DNA from: Burkholderiales bacterium RIFCSPHIGHO2_01_FULL_63_240
Lineage (GTDB): Bacteria > Pseudomonadota > Gammaproteobacteria > Burkholderiales > Burkholderiaceae_C
NCBI GenBank assembly: GCA_001770725.1
Contig: MERU01000009.1
Location: forward strand, 1-64,000
Length of the DNA: 64,000 nt
Direction of reading: 5' to 3'
Shown here in pieces: positions 62,764-64,000 of this stretch; position 1 is the stretch's first letter, and each line of letters starts with the position of its first letter. Below the pieces are notes generated by a model. It saw only the letters and a program-made list of their open reading frames with translations. It had not been told where the DNA came from and made no database searches. A program made the translations under genes and the position numbers.

Positions 62764-64000
62764 TCAGTCCTTCTTCTGCCAAACCGCCGCAAAGAACCCA
62801 TCGGTCGAGTGCTTGTGCGGCCACAGGCGCAGGTGGCCGGCGGGCGTGACCAGGTCGGCCGCGTTCTCGACGCCCGCCGCGGTCAGCGCCTCGGCGGCGT
62901 TGAGCAGCACGAAGTCGGGGTGGGCCGCCGTGAACGCGTCGGCGATGCCTTCGTTTTCATCGGGGATCAGGCTGCAGGTGGCGTACACCAGCCGGCCGCC
63001 CGGCTTGAGCAGGCGGGCAGCGCTGTCCAGGATGGCCGCCTGCTTGACCTTGAGCTCCTCCAGCGCCTTCGGTGACTGGCGCCACTTCAGGTCGGGGTTG
63101 CGGCGCAGCGTGCCCAGGCCGGAGCAGGGCGCGTCCACCAGCACGCGGTCGATCTTGCCGCGCAGGCGCTTGATGCGGTCGTCGTTCTCGTGGGCGATCT
63201 GCGTGGCGTACACGTTGGAGAGCCCGCTGCGCGCCAGGCGCGGCTTGAGGTTGTCCAGGCGGTGGGCCGACACGTCGAAGGCGTACAGGCGCCCGGTGTT
63301 GCGCATCAGCGCGCCCAGCGCCAGGGTCTTGCCGCCGGCGCCGGCGCAGAAGTCCACCACCATCTCGCCGCGCTTGGGGGCGGTCAGCAGTGACAGCAAC
63401 TGGCTGCCTTCGTCCTGCACCTCGACGTGGCCTTCGGTGTAGAGGGGCATCTTCTGCAGCGCCGGCTTGCCCGGGATGCGGATGCCGATGGTCGAATAAG
63501 GCGTGGGCGCGGCCTCGATCTGGGCGGCGGCCAGCGCTTCGAGCACGGTTTCGCGCTTGGCCTTTTGGGTGTTGACGCGCAAATCCAGCGGGGCCGAGGC
63601 CGAGAAGGTCTCGACCAGGGCCCAGAAGCCCTCGTCGTCGAGCTGCTCGCGCAGGCGGTTGGCCAGCCAGTCGGGCAGGTTGTGGCGCAGCTTGTCTTGC
63701 AGCTGGGTGCGGTCGATGGTGGCGGTGCGGGCCAACCAGGCGAGTTCGTCCGGCGTGGCGCCGTTTTTTAGCACATGGGGCAGGCCCTGCCAGGCCAGCA
63801 GGGCCAGGCGGCGCTCTTGCGGGCCATGGCCCGACTGCGCCAGGTGGGCCCACAGCAGGCGCTGGCGCAGCACGGCGTAGGCCGTCTCGGCCAGGGCGTG
63901 CCGTTCGCGCTGGCCCAGGGCCTTTTGCTTGCGGAAGAAGTAGGAGACGATGCTGTCGGCCGGGGCGTCGAGCTTGAGCACCTCACGGATGAGCTGGGTC
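62764..64000 (-). CDS. rsmB: RsmB/NOP-family rRNA (cytosine-5-)-methyltransferase, 5' end cut
   Basis: At least 411 codons of a leftward gene whose start lies beyond the window; the reading frame continues to base 64000 (TQLIREVLKLDAPADS...). SAM-binding FCAGAGGKTLALGALM, catalytic motif DAPCSGLGTLRRNPDLKWR and ATCSLIPDENE (second Cys) are the m5C rRNA methyltransferase signature. The N-terminal helical half is NusB-like in position but diverged, so it could be a related RsmB/NOP enzyme rather than strict RsmB. Ends just before a strong hairpin. Confidence 0.88.
   Translation of the reverse strand, partial: TQLIREVLKLDAPADSIVSYFFRKQKALGQRERHALAETAYAVLRQRLLWAHLAQSGHGPQERRLALLAWQGLPHVLKNGATPDELAWLARTATIDRTQLQDKLRHNLPDWLANRLREQLDDEGFWALVETFSASAPLDLRVNTQKAKRETVLEALAAAQIEAAPTPYSTIGIRIPGKPALQKMPLYTEGHVEVQDEGSQLLSLLTAPKRGEMVVDFCAGAGGKTLALGALMRNTGRLYAFDVSAHRLDNLKPRLARSGLSNVYATQIAHENDDRIKRLRGKIDRVLVDAPCSGLGTLRRNPDLKWRQSPKALEELKVKQAAILDSAARLLKPGGRLVYATCSLIPDENEGIADAFTAAHPDFVLLNAAEALTAAGVENAADLVTPAGHLRLWPHKHSTDGFFAAVWQKKD

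Overview
The window is GC-rich, densely coded chromosomal DNA from a betaproteobacterium, almost certainly order Burkholderiales. Support comes from the betaproteobacterial gene order of the lipid-transport operon (mlaF-E-D-A-C-B with mlaA inside it), a CIRCE heat-shock operator in front of rpoH, flhD as flagellar master regulator, and the zwf/tal/pgi cluster. Genus cannot be fixed by reading. No rRNA, tRNA, CRISPR, prophage or complete insertion sequence was seen. Both ends are cut: flhD runs off the left edge and an RsmB/NOP rRNA methyltransferase off the right.

Left part (1-11.4 kb): the 5' end of flhD, a leftward ferredoxin reductase / two membrane fatty-acid desaturase operon, a REP-associated transposase relative that has lost its HUH histidines but still has inverted REP-like sites around it, and gltBD for glutamate synthesis, closed by a strong terminator. 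11.5-21 kb: the mla phospholipid trafficking operon, then zwf divergent from tal-pgi, then rpoH under a perfect CIRCE element. 21-30 kb: a tripartite RND efflux operon (OMF-MFP-RND) divergent from its TetR regulator across two matching operator palindromes; the TetR gene is followed at once by a P-type cation ATPase.

30-37.5 kb: an SHP / diheme cytochrome c / cytochrome b electron-transfer operon, divergent from a PepSY protein and an OmpR-type two-component system; then an arsenic operon arsR-arsI-arsC-arsC-aqpS-arsC with no arsenite pump, an aquaporin being the apparent exit. 37.5-43.3 kb: an HD-GYP protein divergent from a sigma-54-type activator carrying a C-terminal TPR-like half, followed by a DUF917 protein and an Asp/Glu racemase-family protein. 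43.3-45.7 kb: a persulfide-stress cluster (BigR-like repressor, DUF2892, TauE/SafE exporter, divergent persulfide dioxygenase-like MBL protein). 45.8-51.3 kb: a solute-binding protein translationally coupled to a hybrid histidine kinase, then a lipid-modification operon (DUF1295, Cfa-type methyltransferase, secreted protein of unknown function). 51.3-64 kb: SDR reductase divergent from acyl-CoA dehydrogenase across a perfect palindrome, an EAL-CBS-degenerate GGDEF protein, an EamA transporter, maeB, a membrane PAS-GGDEF-EAL protein, a Wza/EpsE-type polysaccharide export protein, a long structured inverted-repeat element, and rsmB.

Recurring themes are envelope and fatty-acid remodelling (desaturases, Mla, Cfa/DUF1295), toxic-compound defence (RND, As, persulfide) and c-di-GMP turnover (three proteins, one next to an exopolysaccharide export gene). 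The most unusual items are the degenerate RAYT with its repeats, the pump-less arsenic operon, the activator with a C-terminal sensor-like half, the SHP/DHC/PepSY/two-component unit, and the roughly 180-bp inverted repeat at 62.5-62.7 kb.
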